DNA from: Streptomyces sp. LBL | Lineage (GTDB): Bacteria; Actinomycetota; Actinomycetes; Streptomycetales; Streptomycetaceae | DNA length: 64,000 nucleotides | NCBI RefSeq assembly: GCF_029893585.1 | Contig: NZ_JARXYX010000004.1 | Span: forward strand, 288,351 to 352,350 | Direction: 5' to 3' | Part shown: positions 7,481 through 14,842 of the stretch, one piece after another | How positions within the stretch are numbered: position 1 is the first letter of the stretch | Layout of the letters: each line of letters starts with the position of its first letter | Translations under genes and position numbers: made by a program | Notes under the pieces: model-generated | Seen by the model: only the letters and a program-made list of their open reading frames with translations | The model's database searches: none | Told to the model about the DNA's origin: nothing

Positions 7481-9007
7481 ATGAGCACTGCCCCTGCGGC
7501 AGCCACAGGTGACGAGCACTCCGCCGGTGCGATCCGCACGGTCGCGGGGATCGGGGTCGCGGAGTCCAAAGGGGACGACGGCCCTGCTGCCTCGGCTCAG
7601 TTGAACCTTCCCTACGGGGTCGCGGTGGACAGCGCCGGAGCCCTCTACGTCTGCGACTACAAAGGCCACCGGGTTCGGAAGATCACGACTGACGGGAAGA
7701 TCAGCACGGTCGCCGGCACGGGCACTGCGGGCGCCGACGGTGACGGCGGCCCGGCGGTCTCGGCCCAGCTGAACGGCCCTCGCGGGGTGGCGGTGGACAG
7801 CACCGGCAACCTCTACATCGCCGATGGCGACAACCACCGGGTTCGCAAGGTCGCGGTGGATGGGGAGATCAGCACGGTCGCCGGCACAGGCTCCGAGGAC
7901 TTCGGCGGTGACGGCGGTCTCGCCATCGCCGCCCAGTTGAACAACCCGCGTGGGGTAGCGGTGGGCAGTGACGGAACCCTCTACATCGCCGATGGCGACA
8001 ACCACCGGGTTCGGAAGGTAACGGTGGATGGGGAGATCAGCACGGTCGCCGGCACGGGCGCCGCGGACTTCGGCGGTGACGGCGGCCCGGCGGTCTCGGC
8101 CCAGCTGAACGGCCCTAGTGGGGTGGCGGTGGACAGCACCGGCAACCTCTACATCTCCGACCACGTCAATCACCGGGTTCGGATGGTCTCGGTGGATGGG
8201 GAGATCAGCACGGTCGCCGGCACGGGCACCGAGGGCTTCGGCGGTGACGGCGGCCTTGCCACCGCCGCCCAGCTGTACCACCCGACGGGGGTGGTGGTGG
8301 ACAGCGTAGGCAACCTCTACATCGCCGAGTACAACGGTCACCGGGTTCGGATGGTCGCGGTGGACGGGGAGATCAGCACGGTCGCCGGCACGGGCACCGA
8401 GGGCTTCGGCGGTGACGGCGGCCCGGCCGCCTCGGCCCAGCTGCGCAACCCGTGGGGCCTCGCTGTGGACTGCGTCGACGCCCTCTACATCGCCGACCAC
8501 AACAACCACCGCCTGCGGAAGGTCGCGGCGGCGCCGATGGCCGGGCTGCCCGAGTCGGGCACGTTGGTCTCCTGGGCCAACGTCCGCAGCAAGCTGCGGA
8601 TGGCGGTGGCGCGTGAGTCCACCAAGGACGGGGCCGAGGTCCACCAGATGCTCACCGTCCCCAGGGACCACCAGCGGTGGCGGCTGGTCGTGGCGGGCCA
8701 GGACGACGGAGAGGTCCTGTACCGGATCGAGAACCTGCGCAGCGGCAAGGTCCTGGAAGTCGCCGAAGCGCGAGAGCGGGGCGGGGCAATGGTCGCGCAG
8801 CGCGCCTACGAGGGCGATGACGCACACCACCAGCACTGGCGGCTGATCCCGGTGGGCTCGCTGACCGACACCCCGCGGGTGTATGAGATCGCGAACCGCA
8901 ACAGCGGTCTGCTCCTGCAGGTCGACACCAACGCGCGCACGGTGATCAAGCAGCACGGAGCAAAGAGCGGCCACCGTGACCGGCAGTGGCAGCTGCTCCC
9001 CGTGTGA
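7481..9007 (+). CDS. NHL-repeat propeller with C-terminal ricin-like trefoil
   Basis: A 508-residue protein; ATG 7481 is preferred because AAGGG lies six bases upstream. Residues about 20-355 hold six near-identical NHL units of about 56 residues, each with GDGGPA.SAQLN.P.GVAVDS, NLYIAD and NHRVRKV, which should close a six-bladed propeller. Residues about 360-508 contain three QxW-type motifs (HQRWRLVV, HQHWRLIP, RQWQLLPV), the sign of a ricin-B type beta-trefoil that commonly binds sugars. There is no signal peptide. A binding or scaffold role is likely; no catalytic residues are evident. It ends against a strong bidirectional terminator and belongs to the trefoil cluster extending to 13788. 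The high identity among blades suggests recent internal duplication. Confidence 0.8.
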   Translation: MSTAPAAATGDEHSAGAIRTVAGIGVAESKGDDGPAASAQLNLPYGVAVDSAGALYVCDYKGHRVRKITTDGKISTVAGTGTAGADGDGGPAVSAQLNGPRGVAVDSTGNLYIADGDNHRVRKVAVDGEISTVAGTGSEDFGGDGGLAIAAQLNNPRGVAVGSDGTLYIADGDNHRVRKVTVDGEISTVAGTGAADFGGDGGPAVSAQLNGPSGVAVDSTGNLYISDHVNHRVRMVSVDGEISTVAGTGTEGFGGDGGLATAAQLYHPTGVVVDSVGNLYIAEYNGHRVRMVAVDGEISTVAGTGTEGFGGDGGPAASAQLRNPWGLAVDCVDALYIADHNNHRLRKVAAAPMAGLPESGTLVSWANVRSKLRMAVARESTKDGAEVHQMLTVPRDHQRWRLVVAGQDDGEVLYRIENLRSGKVLEVAEARERGGAMVAQRAYEGDDAHHQHWRLIPVGSLTDTPRVYEIANRNSGLLLQVDTNARTVIKQHGAKSGHRDRQWQLLPV

Positions 9008-9018
9008 CCGACGCACGG

Positions 9019-9054
9019 GAGGGGGGCAGGGGCGTGATCGCCCCTGCCCCCCTC
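9019..9054. terminator. Bidirectional hairpin terminator
   Basis: A 16-base-pair stem (GAGGGGGGCAGGGGCG pairing with its exact complement) with a TGAT loop lies between the two convergent genes ending at 9007 and 9067. It can serve both strands. Confidence 0.8.
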
Positions 9055-9066
9055 GCAGGCCGGGCT

Positions 9067-9618
9067 CTATTGGGGGCTGGGCGGGTCCTCGGCGGTCGCG
9101 TTGGTCTTCTTGGTTTCCCCGAGGGTCTTCGGGACTTGGGCGGTCGCCGTGGGCGGCGCAGGGGCTTCTTTGGCTTGGGGCGTTTCCGGGGCTTTGGGGT
9201 GCTTGGTGTAGTTGTCTTTCTTCGGCTTGTCCTCCAGGTCCTCGTTCTTCTTCAGGTCGTCGCGGACCGTCACCCTCTCGCTCGCCTTGTTCATGCCGTC
9301 GAACGCCGCCGTGGACACCGAGCTGGGCTCCTTGGCGTAGGCCTCCTGGGCATCGGCTGATTTCTGGGCGGTGCGGATGAAGGAGCCGAGGAAGCCCAGG
9401 ACGGCCCGTGCTTCGGGTGACTGCTCCTGTACGACTTTCGCCCGGGAGGAAGCCCCGTGGATCGCGTTGCTGAACAGGCTGGTGCTCTTGTCGTCGTATG
9501 CGTCCTGCTCGACCTCCTCGAAGTCATCCACACCCGGCTGCGACCTGTCTTTGTCGGTCTTCACCGAGAAGAGCCCCGCGCTGTTCTTCGCGGAACCGAA
9601 AATGTTGTCGAACACCAT
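9067..9618 (-). CDS. Charged hypothetical protein of the trefoil cluster
   Basis: A 183-residue protein; ATG 9618 has AGAGG eight bases upstream and gives MVFDNIFGSAKNSAGLF. The N-terminal two thirds look helical and amphipathic, with an alanine-rich stretch (EARAVLGFLGSFIRTAQKSAD) and a DDLKKNEDLEDKPKKDN charged run. The last 50 residues are rich in Pro, Ala and Lys and probably disordered. No signal peptide or membrane segment is seen. I do not recognise the family. It sits 40 bases downstream of the pore-former-like gene on the same strand and is probably co-transcribed, so a chaperone, inhibitor or second component of that protein is a reasonable guess only. Confidence 0.65.
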   Translation of the reverse strand: MVFDNIFGSAKNSAGLFSVKTDKDRSQPGVDDFEEVEQDAYDDKSTSLFSNAIHGASSRAKVVQEQSPEARAVLGFLGSFIRTAQKSADAQEAYAKEPSSVSTAAFDGMNKASERVTVRDDLKKNEDLEDKPKKDNYTKHPKAPETPQAKEAPAPPTATAQVPKTLGETKKTNATAEDPPSPQ

Positions 9619-9658
9619 GGTCATCACCTCTGGTCGTCGTGGCGGCGGAACCGTCCGG

Positions 9659-10759
9659 TCAAGGCCCCTTGTGGAGCGCTCGCTGGCTGAAGGTCAGGCT
9701 CTCCTCGTCGAACATCGTGTGGTGGACGTCCAGAGCGGAGACGACCTCGGCCAGCCCCTTCATGCGGAAGCCGGCGCCGCCCGCCAGGTCGATGTCGCCG
9801 ATGTCGCGGGCGACCACCTGGGCGAGGCCGGGGAGGTTCCCGGACTGCGGGGGAGACAGGACCGCCACCGGCACCGCGTACTTCACCGCGAGGAACCCGG
9901 AGAAGGTCACCGGGATCTCGTACGTGTAGTGCTTGTGGGTACGCCGCTGCGTGGCAATGGTCTCCACACGGGAGCTTGCCGGGACCTGCCCGGAGATCTG
10001 CGACTTCGACGTCCAGCTGGTGGTCAGGGACCCGCCGACGGTGGCCGCGATACCCAGCGCCAACTGGGCGTTGAGCGACGCGCTGCCGGTGGCGCTGCCC
10101 TGGGTCGTGAACGCCACCGAACTCGTCACCGAGTTCGACGCGGAGTTCCCCATGGAGTTCGTCGTGGCCGTTTCGGTGGCGTTGGCGTTGTCCACCCCGA
10201 CGCTGTCCTTGCTGTTCTTGTTGGTCACCGTGTTGGCGTTCTTGTTCGCCATGTCGTTCCGGAGCTGCGTTCCGAGCTGGGCCTGGAGGTCCATCTTGAG
10301 CTGGTTCTGCAGTTGCAGCTGCAGCTGCGCGCCGACGGTGCCGCCGAAGGTGAGCTTGGCGTCCCCGTGGAGCGACCACGTCACTCCGTTCGACACGGTG
10401 AAGTCGACCGAGTCGGTGAAGGTCATAGAAGACGTCTGGCTGCGGTTGACATAGGCGCGCGAGGAGAACGTGTCGGGCGCCGGCTGGGTGATGTCGCACC
10501 GCTCCTCGATCAGCGGCTCCCCGAGGTTCATATAGCCGAGCCAGCCCAGATCGAACGCGGAGCCAGGAAAATCACCGAAGCGCAACTTGTTGATGGAGAA
10601 CCCGACGGGCTTGTGCTGCACGCCGTAGTTGTCGGTGTAGACCAGGTTGGGGTGGTTCAGGATGGACTGCCAGGTCTGAGCGATGTTCAGTTCCCGCAGG
10701 TTTTTCTTCGTCAGCGGATGGCGCTTGAACCGTTCCAGGTTGTACGCGTTGGAAGGCAA
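9659..10759 (-). CDS. Aerolysin/ETX-MTX2-like pore-forming protein candidate
   Basis: A 366-residue protein. The likely start is TTG at 10759 (GAGGA seven bases upstream); the frame extends further but without coding character. After an alpha/beta N-terminal part, residues about 103-135 form Ser/Thr-rich alternating strands (SSMTFTDSVDFTVSNGVTWS), followed by an amphipathic Gln/Leu run, a low-complexity Asn/Thr/Ser stretch at about 165-205, and HYTYEIPVTFSGFLAVKY near 279-296. Alternating strands around a Ser/Thr-rich insertion loop, then a final Y.IPV.FSG strand, is the layout of aerolysin-fold beta-pore formers, where the insertion loop becomes the transmembrane hairpin. This family call is inference from pattern only. 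No signal peptide is seen, unlike many secreted toxins. It is divergent from the trefoil genes at 11163. Confidence 0.5.
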   Translation of the reverse strand: MPSNAYNLERFKRHPLTKKNLRELNIAQTWQSILNHPNLVYTDNYGVQHKPVGFSINKLRFGDFPGSAFDLGWLGYMNLGEPLIEERCDITQPAPDTFSSRAYVNRSQTSSMTFTDSVDFTVSNGVTWSLHGDAKLTFGGTVGAQLQLQLQNQLKMDLQAQLGTQLRNDMANKNANTVTNKNSKDSVGVDNANATETATTNSMGNSASNSVTSSVAFTTQGSATGSASLNAQLALGIAATVGGSLTTSWTSKSQISGQVPASSRVETIATQRRTHKHYTYEIPVTFSGFLAVKYAVPVAVLSPPQSGNLPGLAQVVARDIGDIDLAGGAGFRMKGLAEVVSALDVHHTMFDEESLTFSQRALHKGP

Positions 10760-11162
10760 TGTCTGTCCTCGACTGATCTGGGCTAACCGCGCTCGGTGAA
10801 ATCTAAACAGTAATCTGCGTGCGTTCCGAAAACTGAAGCTATCAGGGGCCGCATTGCCCGGTAAGGCGTCTGTGCACATCACGCTCAATCGAGTGAAAAG
10901 AATCGATGGCCGCTCAACTGGGTTCAAGAGGCGGTAGGTTGAGGAGCTGTCGATCACTCGGCCGATGGTTTTCCCACCGATGGTTTTCCAGGAGTCCTGC
11001 CTGCGGCGTTGCTTTACGCGAGGGTGCTCGATTACGTCACCCGTCGTTCTCGAATTCCTTTCGATTGAGAGCGGCTAAGCCTGCCGCAATTCCCCGTGAT
11101 AGACGACTGCACTGAGCGTGCGGCGTATTGTCCCCGTATCCAAAAAAGGTGAGGTTTCCGCG
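10760..11162. promoter_or_regulatory. Divergent control region of the pore-former/trefoil cluster
   Basis: This 403-base stretch is less GC-rich than its surroundings and contains no believable gene. It holds a 13-base direct repeat CCGATGGTTTTCC at 10962-10974 and 10977-10989 (15-base spacing), and a widely spaced inverted pair CTCAATCGA (10884-10892) and TCGATTGAG (11061-11069), each about 95-125 bases from the start codon it faces. The symmetry suggests one regulator serves both directions. Confidence 0.5.
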
Positions 11163-11882
11163 ATGTACACCCAAGAACGCACGGCGATGTCGAATTTGGT
11201 GGTCGGCGGCCCGGTAGCCGTGAACAGCTACGACAACGCGATCGTGGCCGCGCTGATCGAGAGCCGTCCGGTCATGCTCGTCCACGCCTTCAACGGCGGC
11301 TATCTGCGGCCGGCCGAGCTGAAGGAGGACAGCCACGACAAGGGCGTCAAGCTGGCCACCACGCTCGATCCGGCCACCAAGGAGGCGCAGGGCCACCTCT
11401 GGCACATCACACCTGCCGGGTTCTTCGGGCAGCGACCGCTGTACTTCATCGAGAGCGCCGCGGGCCAGGTGCCGCCCCCCACCGCCAAGGCGAGCGACAC
11501 CGACGCCGGGCGCGGCGACGACGGCGCGCCGAAGCCGCAGCGCCGGCGGATCACCGTCCACCAGGAGGCCCCCAAGAGCACGGCCGACACCGTCCAGGTC
11601 GGTCTCCCCGACAAGGTGGGCGACCAGTGGCGCGGTATGAACGGCGCACCGGAGGACACCCAGCTGTGGGTGGTCACGGTGACGCCGTGGGGCGGGATCA
11701 CGTTCGTGCCGATCACCCACCCCGACGCGATCCTCGGGTTCAAGGACCACGCGGTGACGGCCGACAGCGAGGTGCGTCTGACCTACAACTGGGGCGGGGA
11801 CTTCACCGGGACGGTCATCAACACCTTCTACCCGCGGCTGCCCAACGAGTGGAATGTCCCGTACCACCACGTCTTCACGTGA
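11163..11882 (+). CDS. Trefoil-like protein of unknown function
   Basis: A 239-residue protein; ATG 11163 is supported by AGGTGAGG eight bases upstream. It lacks a signal peptide. Elements such as GGYLRPAEL, GHLWHITPAG, LYFIES, TQLWVVTV and DAILGF resemble the strand and xLWxI core pattern of beta-trefoils, as in its neighbours, though QxW motifs are incomplete. A proline and charge-rich loop (about residues 103-125) splits the domain. The C-terminal end (YNWGGDFTGTVINTFYPRLP) is aromatic and beta-rich. It is followed 67 bases later by the trefoil/FG-GAP gene on the same strand, so the two are probably one transcript. I do not recognise a named family. Confidence 0.65.
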   Translation: MYTQERTAMSNLVVGGPVAVNSYDNAIVAALIESRPVMLVHAFNGGYLRPAELKEDSHDKGVKLATTLDPATKEAQGHLWHITPAGFFGQRPLYFIESAAGQVPPPTAKASDTDAGRGDDGAPKPQRRRITVHQEAPKSTADTVQVGLPDKVGDQWRGMNGAPEDTQLWVVTVTPWGGITFVPITHPDAILGFKDHAVTADSEVRLTYNWGGDFTGTVINTFYPRLPNEWNVPYHHVFT

Positions 11883-11949
11883 CCTGCCGCCACCGCCGCG
11901 CCGCATCTGTCCCGAGCCAACGCCCCAACCGCCCGGAAGAGGCACCACG

Positions 11950-13788
11950 ATGCCCGTGCCCACGCAAGAACTGAAGCTGTACATCGTCCACGCCGCCACG
12001 GGCAAGACCCTCGGCGCCAAGGCCGCGCCCGGCGCAGACGGGGCCCTCGTCGTCCGCGACTACCCCGACGGCGGCCCGAGCCCCGAGCAGTGGCAGCTCA
12101 CCCCCGTACAGGCCGCACAAGGCGGGCAAGGACAGGACGAGCCGGCGTATGTGATCCGCAACGCGGTCACCGGCAAGGTCCTCGACAACCCCGCCGACGC
12201 GGACCACGGCGTCCGCCAGTGGGACGCCACCGCCGCCAACAAGGCCCAGCAGTGGCACCTCGTCCCCGTCGAGGGCGAAGCGGGCCTCTACTTCATCGAA
12301 GGCGCGACCGACGGCGCCGTTCTCGACCTCGACGACCCTGGCACGGACGACACCCGGATCATCCTGCGCGAGCACGACGACAGCGCGGAAAGCCAGCACT
12401 GGCGCCTCGTCCCGGCCGAACCCGAACGCACCAGCGACCCCGTGCTGCGCTACGCACCCCTGAGCCACTGGAACGGCCGCCGCTCCTGGCGACTGACCCG
12501 CTCGACCGCGCTACGGCCGGCACCCGGTGCGACGCCCTCCTTCAGCGACATGCTGCTGGTCCTCGACCGCTTCGGAAGTGACCAGGACGCCGGCGGGTGG
12601 AAGACCGACGGACCCAACCGCTCTCCCAGCGAGCACCTCGACTGGTGGGCTGGGGTCGGTGCGAGGTTCCTCGCCCGCACCACATGGGGGCTGGACATCG
12701 TGGGACTCAAACCCGCCACGGGGGCTGTGACGTCTTCCAGCAGAAGCGACGGCACCTTCGAGGACGACGAGCGCGTCCTGCACCAGCCCGGGCCCTCCCC
12801 GAGCCCCAAGGATCTGTGGACCCTCGCGCACATGACGGGCAGCGAGACCGAGGTCGTCGTGCTCTGCGCCGACGGCGTCCGGGTGTCGCGTCAAGACGAG
12901 GACGGGACATTCAAGCCCGCGGGTGGCGAGCTGCTTCTTGGGGCGTTCGGGCATGGTCCGCAGGCCGGCGGGTGGCTGGCGGACAAACACCCCCGCTTCC
13001 TCGTCGACACCACCGGTGACGGCCGCGCCGACATCGTCGGCTTTCACGACGACGGCGTCTGGATCTCACTCCAGGACTGGCAAGGGACGTTCGCACCTCT
13101 CGGCGACGAACCCGTTCTCCGGGCGTTCGGCCACGACGAGAAGGCGGGTGGCTGGCTTGCCGAAAAACACCCCCGCTTCCTCGTCGACACCACCGGTGAC
13201 GGCCGCGCCGACATTGTCGGCTGCCACGACGACGGCGTCTGGATCTCACTCCAGGACGAAGAAGGCACGTTCGCCGACCCCCTGTACGTCCTCGACGACT
13301 TCGGGGCCGACCAGGGATGGAGCTCAACCGAGGAACACCCCAGGTTCCTGATCAGGGCCCTCCACTCCAGGACATCGGACATCATCGGGTTCGGCCCACA
13401 GGGCGTCGTCGTCGCACACGGGCGCGGCGACGGCACGTTCGAGCCCTCCAAGCTCGTCCTGAACGAATTCGGTACCGCCCAGCAATGGACGAGCAAGAAG
13501 CACCTCCGGTGCCTCGCCGACGTCACCGGTAACGGCTACCTGGACATCGTCGGCTTCGGCGACGAGGGAGTCTGGGTCTCGCACAACCACGGCGGCGACC
13601 AGTTCGAGCAGGCCCAACTGGTGTGCCGCGGGTTCGGGTACAACGAGGACGCAGGCGGCTGGCGGGTCGACCGCCACCCCCGCTTCGTCGCCGACGTCAC
13701 CGGCAACGGCTGCGCCGACATCGTCGGCTTCGGCGGCCCAGGCGTCTACGTAGCCCGCAACCTCTACCGCCGCTTCAGGACCCGCTAG
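11950..13788 (+). CDS. Ricin-like trefoil fused to an FG-GAP/VCBS propeller
   Basis: A 612-residue protein from ATG 11950 (GGAAGAGG seven bases upstream). Residues about 5-165 carry three QxW repeats (EQWQLTPV, QQWHLVPV, QHWRLVPA) of a ricin-type trefoil. Residues about 195-610 contain six or seven FG-GAP/VCBS-like units built on HPRFLVDTTGDGRADIVGF followed by DGVWISLQ, with the DTTGDGRAD loops suited to calcium binding, as in integrin-type propellers. Two adjacent units are almost identical at DNA level. No signal peptide or enzyme motif is seen. Domain content mirrors the NHL-trefoil protein at 7481 with a different propeller, so both may be binding subunits of the same assembly (inference). 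Confidence 0.8.
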   Translation: MPVPTQELKLYIVHAATGKTLGAKAAPGADGALVVRDYPDGGPSPEQWQLTPVQAAQGGQGQDEPAYVIRNAVTGKVLDNPADADHGVRQWDATAANKAQQWHLVPVEGEAGLYFIEGATDGAVLDLDDPGTDDTRIILREHDDSAESQHWRLVPAEPERTSDPVLRYAPLSHWNGRRSWRLTRSTALRPAPGATPSFSDMLLVLDRFGSDQDAGGWKTDGPNRSPSEHLDWWAGVGARFLARTTWGLDIVGLKPATGAVTSSSRSDGTFEDDERVLHQPGPSPSPKDLWTLAHMTGSETEVVVLCADGVRVSRQDEDGTFKPAGGELLLGAFGHGPQAGGWLADKHPRFLVDTTGDGRADIVGFHDDGVWISLQDWQGTFAPLGDEPVLRAFGHDEKAGGWLAEKHPRFLVDTTGDGRADIVGCHDDGVWISLQDEEGTFADPLYVLDDFGADQGWSSTEEHPRFLIRALHSRTSDIIGFGPQGVVVAHGRGDGTFEPSKLVLNEFGTAQQWTSKKHLRCLADVTGNGYLDIVGFGDEGVWVSHNHGGDQFEQAQLVCRGFGYNEDAGGWRVDRHPRFVADVTGNGCADIVGFGGPGVYVARNLYRRFRTR

Positions 13789-13867
13789 CCGTCCAAGGGC
13801 GCCCACGCCCGCAGCACGGCGACTGGCCGTGGGCGTACCGGAACCTGTCACCTCGACCCGTCGTGCT

Positions 13868-13918
13868 GCCCTCACCGGCTGGTACAAGTCCAGCTACAGC
13901 GGCGGCAACCAGGTGTCG
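13868..13918 (+). pseudogene. DUF397 gene remnant
   Basis: The frame reads ALTGWYKSSYSGGNQV, the conserved opening of DUF397 proteins (compare HGWRKSTYSGNEGGSC in the intact gene at 29440). The remaining 45 residues of the family are missing. Confidence 0.55.
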
Positions 13919-13930
13919 CGCCCGATCCTA

Positions 13931-13977
13931 CGTCCGTGGCCTGCCCGTCCGTGGCGGAGGCGGGCAGGCCACGGACG
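13931..13977. terminator. Long hairpin between convergent genes
   Basis: CGTCCGTGGCCTGCCCG (13931-13947) pairs perfectly with 13961-13977 across a 13-base loop. It lies between the rightward trefoil/FG-GAP gene and the leftward sugar operon and can terminate both. Confidence 0.75.
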
Positions 13978-14010
13978 GTTGGGCCACGGACGGTCAGGCC
14001 ACGGACGGTC
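13966..14010. repeat. Three tandem 15-base repeats
   Basis: Units (A/G)GGCCACGGACGGT(T/C) occur at 13966, 13981 and 13996. The first unit overlaps the right arm of the terminator and the last reaches the stop codon of the isomerase gene, so the array may have grown from the hairpin arm. Confidence 0.8.
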
Positions 14011-14842
14011 AGTCCGCCGTGTGCGTCACGAAGCGTTCCGCCGTCTCCGCGAGGACCTCGCGCCCGTCCCGCGCCCACAGCCCGTCGTTGAACAGCTCCA
14101 CCTCGATGGGGCCGGTGTAGCCGGCCGCCGTCACGTATCCCAGCCACTCCCGCATGTCGATCGCGCCGTCGCCGATCTGGCCGCGGCCGTTGAGGACGCC
14201 CTCCGGCAGCGGGGTGGTCCAGTCGGCGAGCTGGAAGGTATGGATGCGGCCGGAGGCGCCCGCGCGGGCGATCTGCTCGGGGGCCCGGTCGTCCCACCAG
14301 ATGTGGTACGTGTCCACGGTGACGCCGACCTGCTGGGCCGGGAAGCGTTCCGCGAGGTCCAGGGCCTGGGTGAGGGTGGAGACCACGCAGCGGTCGGAGG
14401 CGTACATGGGGTGGAGCGGCTCGATGGCCAGCTTCACTCCGTGGTCCTCGGCGTACGGGCCCAGTTCGGCCAGGGCGTCGGCGATCCGCTCCCGGGCGCC
14501 GTGCAGGTCCTTCGAGCCGGCGGGCAGGCCGCCGGAGACCAGCACGAGGACGTCCGTGCCGAGGGTGGCCGCCTCGTCGACCGCGCGGCGGTTGTCGTCC
14601 AGGGCCCGGGACCGCTCGTCCGGGTCGATGGCCGTGAGGAAGCCGCCCCGGCACAGGGTGGTGACGACCAGGCCCGCGTCGCGGACCAGCTTGGCCGTCG
14701 CCTCCACGCCGTACGTCTGCACGGGTTCGCGCCAGAGGCCGACGCCCGGCACACCCAACTCCAGGCAGCTGTCGACCAGTTCCGGCAACGACAGCTGCTT
14801 GACGGTCATCTGGTTGATGCTGAAGCGCGCGAGGTCGGTCAC
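14009..14842 (-). CDS. Sugar phosphate isomerase/epimerase (AP endonuclease-2 type TIM barrel)
   Basis: A 277-residue TIM-barrel protein of the xylose isomerase-like family (IolE/IolI, hydroxypyruvate isomerase relatives). Strand-loop elements fit: FSINQMTVK at the start, LAIEPLHPMY with the metal-binding Glu, VGVTVDTYHIWWDD with Asp and His ligands, IHTFQLADW, and PIEVELFND with the last Glu. The family isomerises or epimerises ketose or inosose substrates with a divalent metal. It is the third gene of a leftward operon, its ATG overlapping the stop of the DUF993 gene by four bases (ATGA). The pathway context is the LacI-regulated carbohydrate locus; the substrate is unknown. Confidence 0.85.
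   Translation of the reverse strand: MTDLARFSINQMTVKQLSLPELVDSCLELGVPGVGLWREPVQTYGVEATAKLVRDAGLVVTTLCRGGFLTAIDPDERSRALDDNRRAVDEAATLGTDVLVLVSGGLPAGSKDLHGARERIADALAELGPYAEDHGVKLAIEPLHPMYASDRCVVSTLTQALDLAERFPAQQVGVTVDTYHIWWDDRAPEQIARAGASGRIHTFQLADWTTPLPEGVLNGRGQIGDGAIDMREWLGYVTAAGYTGPIEVELFNDGLWARDGREVLAETAERFVTHTAD

Noticed and set aside
10760..10957. N-terminal extension of the pore-former candidate
   Set aside because: Base composition is non-coding and the TTG at 10759 has a well-placed GAGGA.
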